NCBI RefSeq assembly: GCF_020520425.1
Contig: NC_079487.1
Coordinates: 11,827,501 to 11,891,500 of the forward strand
Length of the DNA: 64,000 nt
Direction of reading: 5' to 3'
DNA from: Spinacia oleracea
Lineage: Eukaryota > Streptophyta > Magnoliopsida > Caryophyllales > Amaranthaceae
Positions 10,085-22,400 of this stretch are shown one piece after another. The stretch's first letter is position 1, and every line of letters starts with the position of its first letter. A program made the position numbers and the translations under genes. The notes below the pieces were generated by a model that was given only the letters and a program-made list of their open reading frames with translations, had not been told where the DNA came from and made no database searches.

Positions 10085-13000
10085 TAGACTGGCAACATCA
10101 TTGAGGACTGGAGATAATTGATGATGTGTATGACCATCCAAAGAATTGAGAATTTTCATTAAGGACAAGGCATCAGTTTCTAATTCCAGTTTGTCCACCT
10201 TATATTCAATTGCCATAATCAAACCTTCTCTGATAGCAAGCAACTCAGCAGCAAGAGGAGTTACAACATTGAATTTACTGGAAAACCCCATAAACCAGGT
10301 GCCAGAAGATCTTCTGAAAACACCACCACCTCCAGCAATAGTATGTGCAGTCCATGCTCCATCAGTATTGAGCTTCAGGTAGCCAGAAGTTGGGGCAGTC
10401 CAAACATGCTTGGCACGAGACAGCACTCTCATTGGTGCTTTTCCTTTATCCTGCAAAATGGTTGAAGTAGAAATCCAATCCACATAAAAACTATTATAAA
10501 CTGAAAAAGGTTTTATCATTTTTTGATCAAAAACAGCCCTATTGCGAGATTTCCAAATATGCCATATGCCCACAACAAACAACACTTTCCAGTTCATATC
10601 CTGAGCCAAATTGAGAGTCAACCAGTCCCTCCAATTGGTATTAAAGAAATTAGATAAGTTCAGACTTTTAGGAGCTGTTAATCGCTGGAAAACAAAATTC
10701 CAGAAAATACCAGATTCCCAACAATCTCTGAAAAGATGGAGATGAGATTCAGAGTGAGTTTGACATCTACAACAGATTGGGGAAATAAATTCTAAAATAT
10801 TCGAAAGTTTCTGAGCTACAGGGAGAATTTCATGGCAACAGTTCCACAAAAGCATTTTGTATTTAAAAGGAGTTTTTATTTTCCATAAACTCTTCCAAGG
10901 GAAAACAGTGGGATTATCAAAGGATTGAGACAGAGAATTTGTTTGAAGAGAATAAGCTGATTTGACAGTAAAAGAACCATTTTCAGAATACTTCCATCTA
11001 ATAAAATCTTCTTGATCATCATGCATGGATAAAGGAGTGGAAAGAATAAGGTTACACAAATCAGTTGGAATTATGTGACTTACATTATCCAGATACCATT
11101 TCCCATTTCTAATAATATTACTGACATACCAATGGGACTTAGACTCGGGAATATCTTTATCAATTAATTTATAAAGAGGGCCCGAACCGACCCAATGATG
11201 ATACCAAAGCGAGGTGGACCTTCCATTTCCTATTCCTATAATTATCCCCTTTTGAAGTAGAGATCTACCATGAAGAATATCTCGCCACATAGGAGAATGA
11301 TACCCATGGGGAATACAATCAAATAAATTAGTACGATTAAGGTACTTTTCTTTAAAGAGACGAACCCATAGCTTATCCGGACTAGTTAGCATTTTCCAAC
11401 AAAGCTTGGCCATAAAGGCAATGTTCCAATCTTTAAGTCTCCTTATTCCAAGACCCCCTAAACCCATAGGCCTAGTGACATTTTCCCAAGACGTTCTAGA
11501 TATATAACGAGATCGATCTACTTTATTCCAAAGAAATTGCCTACAATTCTTTTCAATATTATTTAAAACCCTAGTAGGTAAGATAGTGGTCTGCATAGAA
11601 TACAAGGGATAAGTGTTGAGAACTGATTTAATTAACGTACAACGACCAGCCATATTTAATAACTTACTTTGCCATCCCCTAACCCTATCTAAGGTTTTAT
11701 CTAGCAAGCCCAAAAAATTTGAAATTTTCAATTTATTTGGCCTTATATCCACCCCTAGATATTTTCCAAAGGAAGATGTAGTATTTAAACCATAAGTAGC
11801 AGCCACTGAATTACGAACTTGATGACACATTTTTGCAGGAAAAACCAAGGAAGATTTATTCATGTTAATTGTAAGACCTGAAAGATTACTAAAACTGTCT
11901 AGCGTGTTCATAATAACAGACATATTATCAGTGGTGGCCTTTCCAAATAAAAAAACATCATCCGCATAGAAAACGTGGGAAATGGAAATAGATGATGAAA
12001 TTTTAAGAGGTTTCCAGTTCCCATTATTAACCTCTTCCTCAATTAGAGTGGAGAGCCTGTTTAAGCATAACACAAAGATATAAGAAGACAATGGGTCACC
12101 CTGTCTTATTCCTCTAGTAGGTGCAAAGTCATTAGTGATCTCACCATTCCATAAGACTGAAATTCTAGGAGTAGTAATACAGCACATGATGAGATTAATG
12201 AGTTGATTAGGGAAATTAAAACCTATAAGAGTATCCCGGATAAAACTCCATTCAAGACTATCATAGGCTTTAGAAAGGTCAAGTTTTAAGGCCATGATAT
12301 TTTTACCCTTCTTACACTTATGAAACATATGAGCGACCTCCTTCACTAAAATGACGTTATCCTCTATGCCACGGCCTTTAATAAAACTCGATTGAAAAGG
12401 ACTTATTATTTTATCCAAAAGCGGTCTTAAACGGGATGATATAATTTTAGTAATAAGTTTATAAACAGTGTTACATAAACCTATGGGTCTAAAATCTGAC
12501 ATGGATTCAGGATTATCAGTTTTTGGAACCAAAGTGATGAAAGATTTGTTAATATCCACTGGAATATGACTACTACTAAAACAAGACTCACAAAACCTGA
12601 ATAGAGAATCTCCTATAATGTCCCAATATTTTTGGAAAAAAACAGGTTGAATTCCATCTGGACCAGGACATTTAATGGGATCCATCAGACTTAAATTTAA
12701 ATGAACCTGTTCCTTAGTTAAAGCTCTATTCAACTACAAATTGTCTATATCTGAAAGAACAGTTGGGAATTGATGCTGATTAATTCTCCTACTAGACAGA
12801 TGGGTAGTTTGAAACAAGGACTGAAAATGATTACTAGCCAAAACTTTTAATTCATGTTGATTTGTAATCCAATTACCATGTAAATCCCTTAAGGCAAGCA
12901 CTTTACCTCTACTTTTCTTAATTTTTGCTAAAATATCAAAATATTTAGTGTTGTAATCTCCAAACTTTCTCCAGTTAATGCCTGCTTTTTGAGCCCAAAT

Positions 13001-14014
13001 AATTCTTTCCTTCCTAAAAATATCATTTAGTTGGAAGAGAAGCTCCTTTTCTAGGTTAACTAGATACCCAGAGTAATGATTAGCAAGGGCTTTTTGAATG
13101 CCATCAATACGGGCAATCAATCTACGTTTCTTAACATTTAAATTCCCAAAGATATTATGCACCCAGCTCCCTATATTATTAAGAAATTTATCCCTTCCCA
13201 AAATAAAACAATTCGAATCATTAATCCAAGCATTAGAAAAGAAATCTTTAAAGTTAGGGTGTTCCATCCACACCTCCTTACATCTAAAAGGAAAAGGGCC
13301 AGCAATTCTAGGATTATCTAAAGAAATAATAAGAGGAGCATGGTCCGAATAAGTTCTAGGAAGATGACTCACCTTGGTATGAGGGAATTGCTCCAACCAG
13401 CTAGCATTGAACAGGGCCCTATCCAATCTTTCTTTGATCATATCCGCTCCATCCCTTGAATTTGTCCAAGTGTACGGATTTCCATTAAAACCCACATCCA
13501 CCAGACCAGCAGCGTTGATGAAACTTTGAAGATCTTGACACTGAGAAGGCCGAAAAGCCCTACCACCCATTTTATCAGCTTGAGAGATGACCTCATTAAA
13601 GTCACCCATCACCATCCAAGGAGTTTGAGATGGTGGAAGATTATCTTGAAGATTTCTCCAATTTTCATGCCTTATTCTAGGAAGAGTTGATGCATGCATA
13701 CCCGTAACCAGCACCTCAGAAGAAACATTTTGAAAGTGAAATAAAGCATGAAATTGGTTTACCTCAGCTGTATACATCACCAAATCAACCACCTTTTTCC
13801 AGAAAATCCAAATCCCTCCACGCTTACCAGTTGAAGGAATAGCTTTGAACGCATCAAACCGTAGCTGCTGCATAACCTCCTTAGCTCTATCTTCTCCACA
13901 TTTTGTTTCCAGCAGAACCAGAATTGCTGGGTGTTGAGAATCAATAATTTCCCATGCATGGGGCAAGAAACCATCCCTAGTAGCTCCGCGAACGTTCCAA
14001 ACACAGATTTTCAT
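10082..14014 (-). pseudogene. LINE-A ORF2: endonuclease / reverse transcriptase / RNase H, interrupted
   Basis: The likely start is the ATG at 14014 (MKICVWNVRG), which opens the APE-type endonuclease; its GDFNE and SDHAPL motifs are visible. An in-frame TAG at 12734-12736 lies in the linker between endonuclease and RT. The RT follows with PGPDGIQP, the FRPIGLCN motif, LDLSKAYD (motif A), RQGDPLSSY (motif B) and FYADDVFLF (motif C, about 11953-11970). A zf-RVT cysteine cluster and an RNase H domain beginning LKLNTDGAW (about 10380) come next. The frame ends at 10082-10084, where the stop codon is supplied by the terminal bases of the E1 LTR, so the RNase H domain is truncated. Apart from the one TAG the frame is open for about 1310 codons. 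Confidence 0.88.
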
Positions 14015-16330
14015 GGAAAGGTTTGGTAAAGGACGCTGAACCGTCACTTGTGGAGCATTCATAGGACCAGCATTAAGTGCGAGGTAATACTCCTCCCAAT
14101 CCTTCCATTCTTCCGTGATTCCCATCATCCCCAGATCCTCCAGTCTGATTGGAGTCAAGTACGTGAATATTCGAAGCGGGTCCATGAGTTTCTGGTAATA
14201 AGTTGCTTGAATCTGAACCCCCACCACCTCCTCTTGGGAGATGTATGTGACTGTATGGCGAAGTGGATGCCCCATATCTCGTCCTTCTGTTACGAACAAT
14301 AAGGGAATTTGCTTGTCCTCGTCCAATTGCACCGGTTTCCGATGTGTACCCAGAATTGTTGGATTGAAGTCTGGACTTGCTCCTGTCAATGGTGGCCTGA
14401 ACTGTGGTCTTGGCGGCGATGGTATCATCAACTCCAACCTTGGTCTGATTTGCTGCCTCTGAATTTGAATTTCCTCTCTCTGTTGTAGCGTCTCCAATAA
14501 GCTCAATGGCTCCTTCAGCTCCGACCGTGGTGGACATGGTGCCCTCACTGTCGCACATAAGTTCATCGATGGTTGAGTTGGAAATAAATTTAAAGTTTCC
14601 GACTGGGCATTCGGACCCAAGGAGGTTGTCATCTCCGCTATTTTTGTTGGTTCCCTCCCCTGAGCGAGGCGCGGGCCCCTCTGAACCCAAGTCTGTCTTG
14701 GTCGACGTTGATAAGAGCGACGAGGAGGTTGGGATTGCATGCATGAGCTCCTTTTGGGTGGATGGTTCTCCATTGAGAGTGGAATTGGAAGATGGAATAG
14801 TACTGAGAGAATGTGAAGAAGAGAGAGAATGTGTTTGAGAGAAGGAAGGTAAGAAATGAGGAGTGTTATCTTGGTTAACCTCCTTTAAATTTACCAACTC
14901 GGGTAAGGTGACGTCCTTTGAAGTTCCATTTAATGCCAAGTGTTGGGAATCAACAGCCAAGTGGCTCGAAACCCCCAACTGACCCATGTTCCCACTTGTT
15001 TCTTTGCTTCCTTTAGAAGTTGTATCATTAATATGATTAATTAAATCTTGGGGCTTTAAAACCAAATCAGTGTTACTTAAAACTAATTGGGTATTCTGAT
15101 GTCCTTTGATATTCTCAACCCTAGAGATGTTTTGAGCTTCTACACCACTTCGTAAGATACCTTTAGTTTTTTTATAATCATTAATACGTTTATTGCTAAC
15201 CGTATTAATATTGTTAGAAATTCCTTTTCTATTATCCACCCGTAACCGAGAGGCCTTTTTAGTATGGACGAGGGTCCATGGGCCATAATTATCCGTATTA
15301 ATATCCGCAATGACATTCTTGTTACTTTCCTTATCCTTCCTTCCCTTTTCTTTATCAATAAGGCCCAATTGATTAGGAAGACTTATATCCATATTAACTT
15401 GGTCCATTACATCATTACTCTTAGAATCTACCTTAGCCACCAAATTAGTAGTATCTAATGGAACACAATTAGCCTTAAGATGACCAATTTTACCACATCC
15501 AAAACAAAGCATAGAAATGTTCTCATATACCAAAGCTTGCCATGCACCGCCTACCCATACCTTAGTGACTAAGGGTTTCGTAAGATCGATTTCAACACAA
15601 ACTCTAGCATAACACGCCCTAGAAATTCTATCAGTAGCATAATCAACTCTAATTGGTTTTCCAGCCATTTTAGCTATTTCAAAAAGAGCATCCTTCTCAT
15701 AATATTCTACAGGAAGTTCCTCAATACGAATCCAAACTGACATATGATCAAATGAGTTAAGGGAAGGACGAAAATTAGGTTTCCACGTGGATAACATTAA
15801 GTAATGATCATTAATAAACCAAGGACCTCCAAACAAGGCTTTTTCATAATCATCTATCTGAGTAAATCGATATAGGAAGACATTCTTACCCAAATCAATG
15901 ACCTCCATAGCTCCTTTTGGTCTCCACATCGCTCTGACTCTTTGTTCCATAAACCCAGCTCTGATATTTAAACCTAAACATTTGCCCATTAGTGTCATCT
16001 TCCATGGCGTCCGTAATTTATCCAAGGTAACTTTGCTAAATTGAACTGCCAGCGATTTTTCAGGAACAATTTCCTCTTCATCATCCCATTCCTTCGAAGT
16101 TGAAATTATTTTTCTAGCCTCTGAGAACCATTGAGTAGATGTTGCAACTATTTCTCTAAAACTAGGACTTACCCCTTTACTAGGAGGAGGAACCAAATGA
16201 TCCTCACTATCAATCATGGCACTATCAGTAATTGAAGGAGAAGGAAGATTAACCTCCTTCTCCATCAATCGAGCAGAGGAGAAATACAAATTTGCTACGA
16301 GTTATAACTTTCTCTTTCTAACTTTCTCTT
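10085..16330 (-). mobile_element. LINE-A, L1-type non-LTR retrotransposon, split by E1
   Basis: Minus-strand element with an ORF1 (gag-like) followed by an ORF2 with endonuclease, reverse transcriptase, zf-RVT and RNase H. Its 3' end is not at 10085: the sequence is cut in the RNase H domain by the LTR of E1, and no poly(A) is visible there. The 5' boundary is placed only roughly, just upstream of ORF1. Target duplication was not identified. Confidence 0.85.
14073..16289 (-). CDS. LINE-A ORF1, DUF4283 / zinc-knuckle RNA-binding protein
   Basis: 738 codons, uninterrupted. Residues about 80-225 look like the DUF4283 region of plant L1 ORF1 proteins (MWRPKGAMEVIDLGKNVF, GGPWFINDHYL, VWIRIEELP). 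A CCHC zinc knuckle, CFGCGKIGHLKANC, follows at residues 262-275. The C-terminal half is low-complexity and rich in Ser, Thr and Asn. By family knowledge such proteins bind the LINE RNA in the ribonucleoprotein. The start may instead be the methionine at residue 9 (MEKEVN). The frame ends 58 nt before the ORF2 ATG, and the upstream extension of the ORF2 frame overlaps it. Confidence 0.85.
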   Translation of the reverse strand: MYFSSARLMEKEVNLPSPSITDSAMIDSEDHLVPPPSKGVSPSFREIVATSTQWFSEARKIISTSKEWDDEEEIVPEKSLAVQFSKVTLDKLRTPWKMTLMGKCLGLNIRAGFMEQRVRAMWRPKGAMEVIDLGKNVFLYRFTQIDDYEKALFGGPWFINDHYLMLSTWKPNFRPSLNSFDHMSVWIRIEELPVEYYEKDALFEIAKMAGKPIRVDYATDRISRACYARVCVEIDLTKPLVTKVWVGGAWQALVYENISMLCFGCGKIGHLKANCVPLDTTNLVAKVDSKSNDVMDQVNMDISLPNQLGLIDKEKGRKDKESNKNVIADINTDNYGPWTLVHTKKASRLRVDNRKGISNNINTVSNKRINDYKKTKGILRSGVEAQNISRVENIKGHQNTQLVLSNTDLVLKPQDLINHINDTTSKGSKETSGNMGQLGVSSHLAVDSQHLALNGTSKDVTLPELVNLKEVNQDNTPHFLPSFSQTHSLSSSHSLSTIPSSNSTLNGEPSTQKELMHAIPTSSSLLSTSTKTDLGSEGPAPRSGEGTNKNSGDDNLLGSECPVGNFKFISNSTIDELMCDSEGTMSTTVGAEGAIELIGDATTERGNSNSEAANQTKVGVDDTIAAKTTVQATIDRSKSRLQSNNSGYTSETGAIGRGQANSLIVRNRRTRYGASTSPYSHIHLPRGGGGGSDSSNLLPETHGPASNIHVLDSNQTGGSGDDGNHGRMEGLGGVLPRT

Positions 16331-17600
16331 TCTAACTTTTTAACTCCCTTAATAGGTACCCGTCCATCAAACAATTACAATATTAACAGTTTAAGTGGAC
16401 GACCCATTGAACAAAACAGAACAATAGGCTACAAAAGCCAAAAAAACTACCCTTCAAAAAGGGCTATGTACCAACTGTGATCCCTAGTGCTCAAAACTAT
16501 TGGTAAAACTGAATTGATTCTATTATGAACATTTTCTTGTATAAGGCTGCACACTCTATCAACACTTATAACTTGAGCATTTCACAAAGTATTATTCCTT
16601 TCACTCCAAATGTGGTAAACTGTACACAAAACAGTGGTAAATAACACCCCTTTTCTAAGGTTTGTAGCCTTCTTTCTGTGCAACCACATGACCTTATCAG
16701 GAAGGCATTTAGGCATGCTACTAAAGAGAAATTTGCTGCCAGCATCTGGAACTAAAATGGCACCCAAAAAATAAATGCTTGTGATCTTCCACCTCAAGCC
16801 CACAAAGCAAACAAATGTTATCTGTAGTGACACCAATTTTCAGCAGTCTGTCTTTAGTGTTTAGTCTGCCTAACATAGCTAGCCAGGTGATAAACATGTG
16901 CTTTCGCTAGCCTAATCTACATCTACCCCCACACGGCATTAGTCCACTGCATTCTTGCTGTAGCAGCCACCGGTTGACAGTAGGCCTTCTTAATGGAATA
17001 TTTGTTAATAGCCACCAATTGACTTTCTGTTAAGTGAGTTTTCATCAACTCTTTAACCTAACATATAGCTTTCCAGTACCGGCTATCTCTAGTTTTGGAG
17101 AATACTCCCACCAGGTCTTATCTTTAAGATAAACTGAGTGGATCCATCTAACCCACACATTATCTTTGTTAGTGGCAGTCATCCATACATGTTAGCCTAT
17201 AGCTGCTATGTTTTATATTTTCAAGTTTATGAGCCCCAAACCCCCTTCTCTTTTTGGCTTACAAACATGTTCCCATGTCACCTTACCAAGAAGGCTAGAG
17301 TCAGCAGTGCTATTCCACATGAAACTTCAACAAATACTGTTAACAGTTTTGAGTACACTCTTTGGCAAAATCATGATCCGAGGCCAATAAGTCCGTAGAG
17401 TCATTAACACAGAATTTACAAGTGTTAATCTCCCAGCAAAAGACATATTCCTAGAGCTCCAAACCTTGATTCTAGCACACATTTTCTCCACAATTTTCTC
17501 ACAATCAACTATATTGATCTTTTTAGAACAAATGAGGATACCAACATATCTAAAAGGGAAGCACCCCTTAGAAAACTCTGTCATGTCAAGAATTATTAAT
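16331..17600 (-). pseudogene. LINE-B, 5'-truncated L1 ORF2 fragment
   Basis: Two minus-strand pieces match the C-terminal half of an L1 ORF2. The piece at 17327-17584 has FRYVGILICSKK, ARIKVWSSRNMSFAGR and NSVLMTLRTYW. The piece at 16582-16836 includes VYHIWSERNNTL, the usual end of the zf-RVT region. Frames are broken between them and no endonuclease or catalytic RT segment is present. At its 5' side (17601) it abuts a Stowaway MITE. The closest relative in the window is LINE-C, which has FKYLGVPICAKR and RIKVWSSRNLSYTAR at the same place. Confidence 0.8.
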
Positions 17601-17602
17601 TA

Positions 17603-18168
17603 CTACATCCGTTTCAAAATAATCTTTACACTAATATTTGCACAAATATTAAGACAAATAGATAAAGTGTGTAAAAGTATAGATTAATATAATAAAATAT
17701 AGATAAAGTATATTAGATGGGTAAAAAGAGAGTGCGTCGAGGCGGATATCGGGCATGCAACAACAAACACATATCAACTAAAAGACAAATAGCTAAAAGA
17801 CAAAAAAGGAAGTACCATTCATGTAAAAAAAGTACCATTCTAATACCATTCTGTAAAAAAAAGTACCATTTGTGTTTAGAAAAGTACCATTTAATTTTTT
17901 TTTTGTCCTTTTTCCTATTTTGTCTTATGTTCTGATATGTATTTGGACACACATATCAGATATGTGTTTTTACTTCCTCGTAAAAAGATGAGTGTTCTAA
18001 GAAAAAAATGAATGAAATAAGAGAAAGTGAGTGGAAAGTTGTAAATGTTGTGGGGTAAGAGAATTAAGATACTGAATTTTCATATACAAAAATAGAATAA
18101 AACAAAGTATAAAGAACATTACAAAACAGAGTATAACGAAAAGTGTAAAGATCATTTTGAAACGGAGG
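17603..18168. mobile_element. Stowaway-type MITE (Tc1/mariner)
   Basis: Terminal inverted repeats CTACATCCGTTTCAAAATAA / TCATTTTGAAACGGAGG resemble the Stowaway consensus, and TA dinucleotides flank both ends (17601-17602 and 18169-18170). At 566 bp it is long for the group. It encloses an inner imperfect inverted repeat (about 17770-17945) with GTACCATT units in its middle, possibly a second nested foldback element. Short open frames inside are not genes. Confidence 0.8.
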
Positions 18169-18175
18169 TAATTCA

Positions 18176-18891
18176 TCTATTCTAATATTTAATAACAGGG
18201 AAGTTTAAAGTCCATATAGAGTGCCACGTGGCATCTTTTAGCATTCCACATTTTTTTTTCTTTATCTTAAAAGAAACTAAGAAACTATGTTTCTGTTCAT
18301 CAAAAAGAAAAATAACTGAAATCTTTCTTCACTCAAAAATCCATTGCCATTTTCATGTGTTTGATAGAGAATAAACTACCTTATTCTGTTATTGCTCAAT
18401 CTCTCATATCGTTTATTCTCCTGCGTATAAATCAAGAGAAATAAATTAAGAGCAAGTATTCAATTGTAATTTTTATTTTTCAGTAGTTTTTAGTTTCAAT
18501 TGGAATTCTTCTTCAGCCTCCGATTTAATAACAACATTTGCAAGAAATATAGACCCTCTTTAGAACATTCCCATTTTATTTTCTTTAAACTTTATGCCCC
18601 TTCCTTCTCCAATACCTCTTTTCATCACCAAAAATAACCATGCCCCTTCGTTCTCCAATATATCTTTTCACCACCAAAAATATTCATGCCCCTTCACCTT
18701 CGATAAATTTCATGCCCCTTTATATTAATTTCAAATAATATAATTACCAACTTATATTATTATCAACGTTGTTTTTTTTTACTGACACACGAAATAAAAT
18801 ACATTTCACTCTTAATCGTATGATGAATTGAAAAATTAAAGTCACATTTAATACATAACAAAAGCCATGCATGGCACAGGGTCAATACTAA
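18176..18891 (+). mobile_element. Non-autonomous Helitron
   Basis: The 5' end TCTATTCTAATATTTAATAA follows an A at 18175. The 3' end is ...GGGTCAATACTAA at 18891, followed by T, with the GCCATGCATGGC palindrome about 12 nt upstream. TC start, CTRR end, 3' hairpin and insertion between A and T are the Helitron hallmarks. No coding capacity. Confidence 0.65.
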
Positions 18892-18920
18892 TTTTATTAA
18901 TTACGTATTATAATAAAAAT

Positions 18921-19180
18921 GTAATACTTGGAGTGATGGCTACCACTCCGGTGGCTGCTAATGAGTACACCAAAAATTTTCCGATTTCGAATATCATGCT
19001 TGAATCGGACCTCCAGTTGGGGAAGGATTGAAATGCAAAGCTAACTACAAAACTTGCCAGATCGGAGAGTGTTATCCGAATTCTGAATGTGTTTGGAATT
19101 TGTTCGATAACATTTGCCAATGGTGCCGTGGAGTTGGAAATTGTTGTGGTTTTTTTTGGGGCGGTGTTGTCGCGGCTTAA
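18921..19180 (+). pseudogene. Broken paralogue of the six-cysteine (knottin-like) secreted protein
   Basis: Two frames together resemble the first third of the protein encoded at 30148-30519. The first, from 18921, reads VILGVMATTPVAANE, matching the end of that protein's signal peptide, and stops at 19029. The second, open from 19004 to a TAA at 19178-19180, carries the first cysteine module: C-x6-C-x4-C-x5-C-x8-C-x2-C-x5-CC. The intact gene has C-x6-C-x5-CC-x4-C-x9-C-x2-C-x6-C at the same place. A frameshift joins the two parts, one module cysteine is replaced by Tyr, no initiator Met is visible, and the copy ends inside module two. The Helitron ends only 30 bp upstream, so the 5' end may have been lost there. 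I found this by reading the plus strand, since no long frame covers it. Confidence 0.65.
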
Positions 19181-19385
19181 CCTGCGACAATTGGTTTTTG
19201 GGTACTTGTCATTAAAGGTGCGGTATTTCATCTGTTCGTCAGCAGCCTGTTAATGAGTTTTTAGGCCCTGCTTAATTCACCTTATTTCAGGACTTTATTA
19301 ATTATTTCAGATCTAATCAGATCAGATCAGATTAGAAAAAATAAGTTCAAATCAGATCAGACCAGATCAGATCGGATCAGATCGG

Positions 19386-19434
<49 letters not shown>
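19386..19434. repeat. (ATT)n microsatellite, 3' tail of the RLE-type LINE
   Basis: About 16 ATT units. On the minus strand this is a (TAA)n tail directly after the LINE 3' UTR, as known for I-type and RTE LINEs in place of poly(A). Confidence 0.8.
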
Positions 19435-19435
<1 letters not shown>

Positions 19436-19486
19436 GGGAAACCACCAAAACGTTACAAGCTTAACAAGCTACAAAGATCAAGTAAA

Positions 19487-22400
19487 CTACAAGAAGTTGG
19501 TGGGGAGCCGAGATACAATCTGGGCCCCCACTCCTCTAGCTATGGCGAACCCGATCCTGCTGAAAATGTGGGCAGCTGCCCGTGCCCCTATGTCTTGAGC
19601 CCTGGAGTACGTCTGGACCCGCTTCAGCAACGAAACAGCCCCTTTCTCTAACTCCCCAAAAGAAGAGAAGGAAAAAGGAAAGAAACCGTAACCCAAAGCC
19701 CTACAACGTGCCGCATACTTAGCCTGCTTCCGCTGCGCAGCAACCGCCACAACCCGACCCGGAACGAAGTCTGACAACCCAGATTGCGTCATAGGTGAAG
19801 ACCCAGTCAAGTCAACACACACATCTACACCGCCATCCCAAGAATAAAGCAATATATCTGCAGGACGAAGAGCTCCATCACTCTCACTAGTCAGCCCAAC
19901 ATCAACCTCCTTTCGAGCAGAAATCCCCGACCGATAGCAAATATCCAAAAGGGTATCACGAACAACATTATGTCGATGTTTGATACCCACGATCCCAGCA
20001 CAAGACACGGCATGATCCCCATAAATATCCCCATCGAAAACCCGAGAGCAAGCAGAACACGGCGTCGAATCAGAGAACAACGGAATACCCAACCGATAGC
20101 AAAGAACCGAACGATAAGTCTTACCGTTCATAGTCTGGCCTAAACCCGAGATGGGGACTGCCCGCAACCAAGCTGAGGAGTGATCCCCCTGCTGGGATTT
20201 CCAAAGGGCAACATGACGCGAAGATAAGGAGTAGGCGGATACCGCATCAGCAGTAACCTTCGTGAAATATATGTCTGCCAATTTCTTCATGAGAGTGGGG
20301 GCAGCGATTTCACTAGGGCTACTCATAAGGTCGCTCTCCACGGTCCTATTGAAAAGACCAAGAGCATCATCAAAGGCCGACCCCGGACCATCAACACCTG
20401 AAAGCCGAAGAAGCGAATCCTGCAAACCAGAAGACTGCAAACGGGATGCAAGAAAAGCATAATGCCGAACATCACCAGCTGAATAAACACCCAATCCTCC
20501 ATACGAATAAGGCAAGGTAGCAAGACGCCATTGCCAGTCACCGAACCCAGGTCCCGAAGCAGTCACGATACGCTCTAAAGAAGCTCGAAGAGCCACATCA
20601 AAAGATACTTGGGCCGCTTCAAAAAGATGAGGTGGACAAGTGCGCATAGCAAAATAGAGTTTAGAAACTCCAGTGCACGCACGAAGAAGCAACAACTCAC
20701 ACTGGGGATCATTAAGCTTAGCTACAGCATCCATCAACACAACAGTCTTCGACACCCGTCGCGAAACCAACTCCTTACAAAAAGAGGAATCCGTACTGAC
20801 TGGACCACCAAGCAACTTAACACCAAGCGCGGGACGAGCAATACCAGTAGGAAAGACACCCTCTAGACGACTGCGTGGGTCCTCCGAAGGCCAGAAAACC
20901 TCTGTCTTCTCAACATTAACATGGAGACCTAAATGAGGACCCTCCTCCAAAATCTACTCCAAGACCTTTCCAACCACCAAACTGTCACCAACGATAGTGC
21001 CATCATCCAAGTACCACGCCTGCAGAGATAGATCAAAAGAGTCCCTGATTCGACACACCAATGGATGTAGAACCAAAGAAAATAGCAAAGGGCCGAGAGG
21101 ATCCCCTTGCTGCACACCTTGACAAGACCACAAGGTATGCTCCCCATAATACAACCGTGCTGGAGAAGAGTAGCAGAATTCAACCCAACGCGAAAGAGAA
21201 GGACAATGTAGCCGAACCTCACGCAACAAAGCCGAACGATCAACCAAATTGAATGCATTCTGAAAATCCACCAATAACATAGAGAGGCCAACATCGGCCC
21301 CACGAGCCTCAACCAAACGATTGACAGCATGGAGAATAGCCTCACCACCTGCTGGAACCCCAACTCCAAACTGAAGCCCCCCAAAGTAGTTCCCTAAACG
21401 CGGACCAATCATAGCATCCCCAACCTTAGAAACAAGACGCCTCCAAATAGTGCCCACAACAATAGGCTGAATACCACCACCCGGCTTAACAAGTGGCGTA
21501 AGAGGAGCACTAGCAATATATCCACCAAGCTCAGCAGGACACTTTCCAGCAAGAAAGAGATTAACTACCTGAGTGATAGAGTCCACCAACTCATCAGAAA
21601 CAGCTACAGCAGCACCACCCAAGCAATCCAAAAGGTGTTGAGCACGCAAGCCATCTCTACCGCACGAAGTACCACGCGGAAAGCCCCTAATCTGCTCCAA
21701 CACAACAGCGGAGGAAGCAGTAAGGTGATGATCAACTGGGATATCCGGAAAGGTAGGTTCCGGAACTGAAGGGTGCTTTGCTTGCAAATCAGCAAGAGTA
21801 GCATCATTGTAAGGGGCAAGACCTGAGGACGAAAGAACTCTAACGGCAGCCGTGTAGTGACCGTCAGAAATTTTTCTCTTGCATTGCTTAATATTACGCT
21901 CCGCCAAATCATGGTCGTCGTCAACATCCAATAGAGGGGGAGACACGCTAGCCAATGTGTCCATAACAAGCTGCTCAGAACCACCAGGCACACCCCAAGA
22001 ACGAATAGCAGCGGTGATACTCTCTTCCTGACGACGACGCCTAACACCGGATGAACACTCACGATTACTCCGCGGAGAAAAAGTCGTGAGGACACAAAGA
22101 GGTAACACGAGCAACTGAACCCAACAAGCGATGTCATCTAATCTGCAAATCACCTTATCAAGCGCCCCTTTCAGAACCCGCGAAAAACCCAAACGACATT
22201 TGGGAGGGATGGATTTCACAGAACGCAACCGCTTAGACAACAAAGAGTCTAGAAGAGCAACATCAAAAGAAAAATGATGTTCCCGAGGCGCATCAGAAGA
22301 AGGCAGCTCGGAAGTAGGAGCTAGGGGTTTTTGAATACCATAGAGAATAAAACGGGGAATACCATCCCCAGAATCAGGAGGGTCCACAAAAACAGTACTA

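Noticed and set aside
18908..19231. 107-codon minus-strand frame
   Set aside because: It is the opposite strand of the decayed cysteine-rich copy, whose plus strand has a clear family match.
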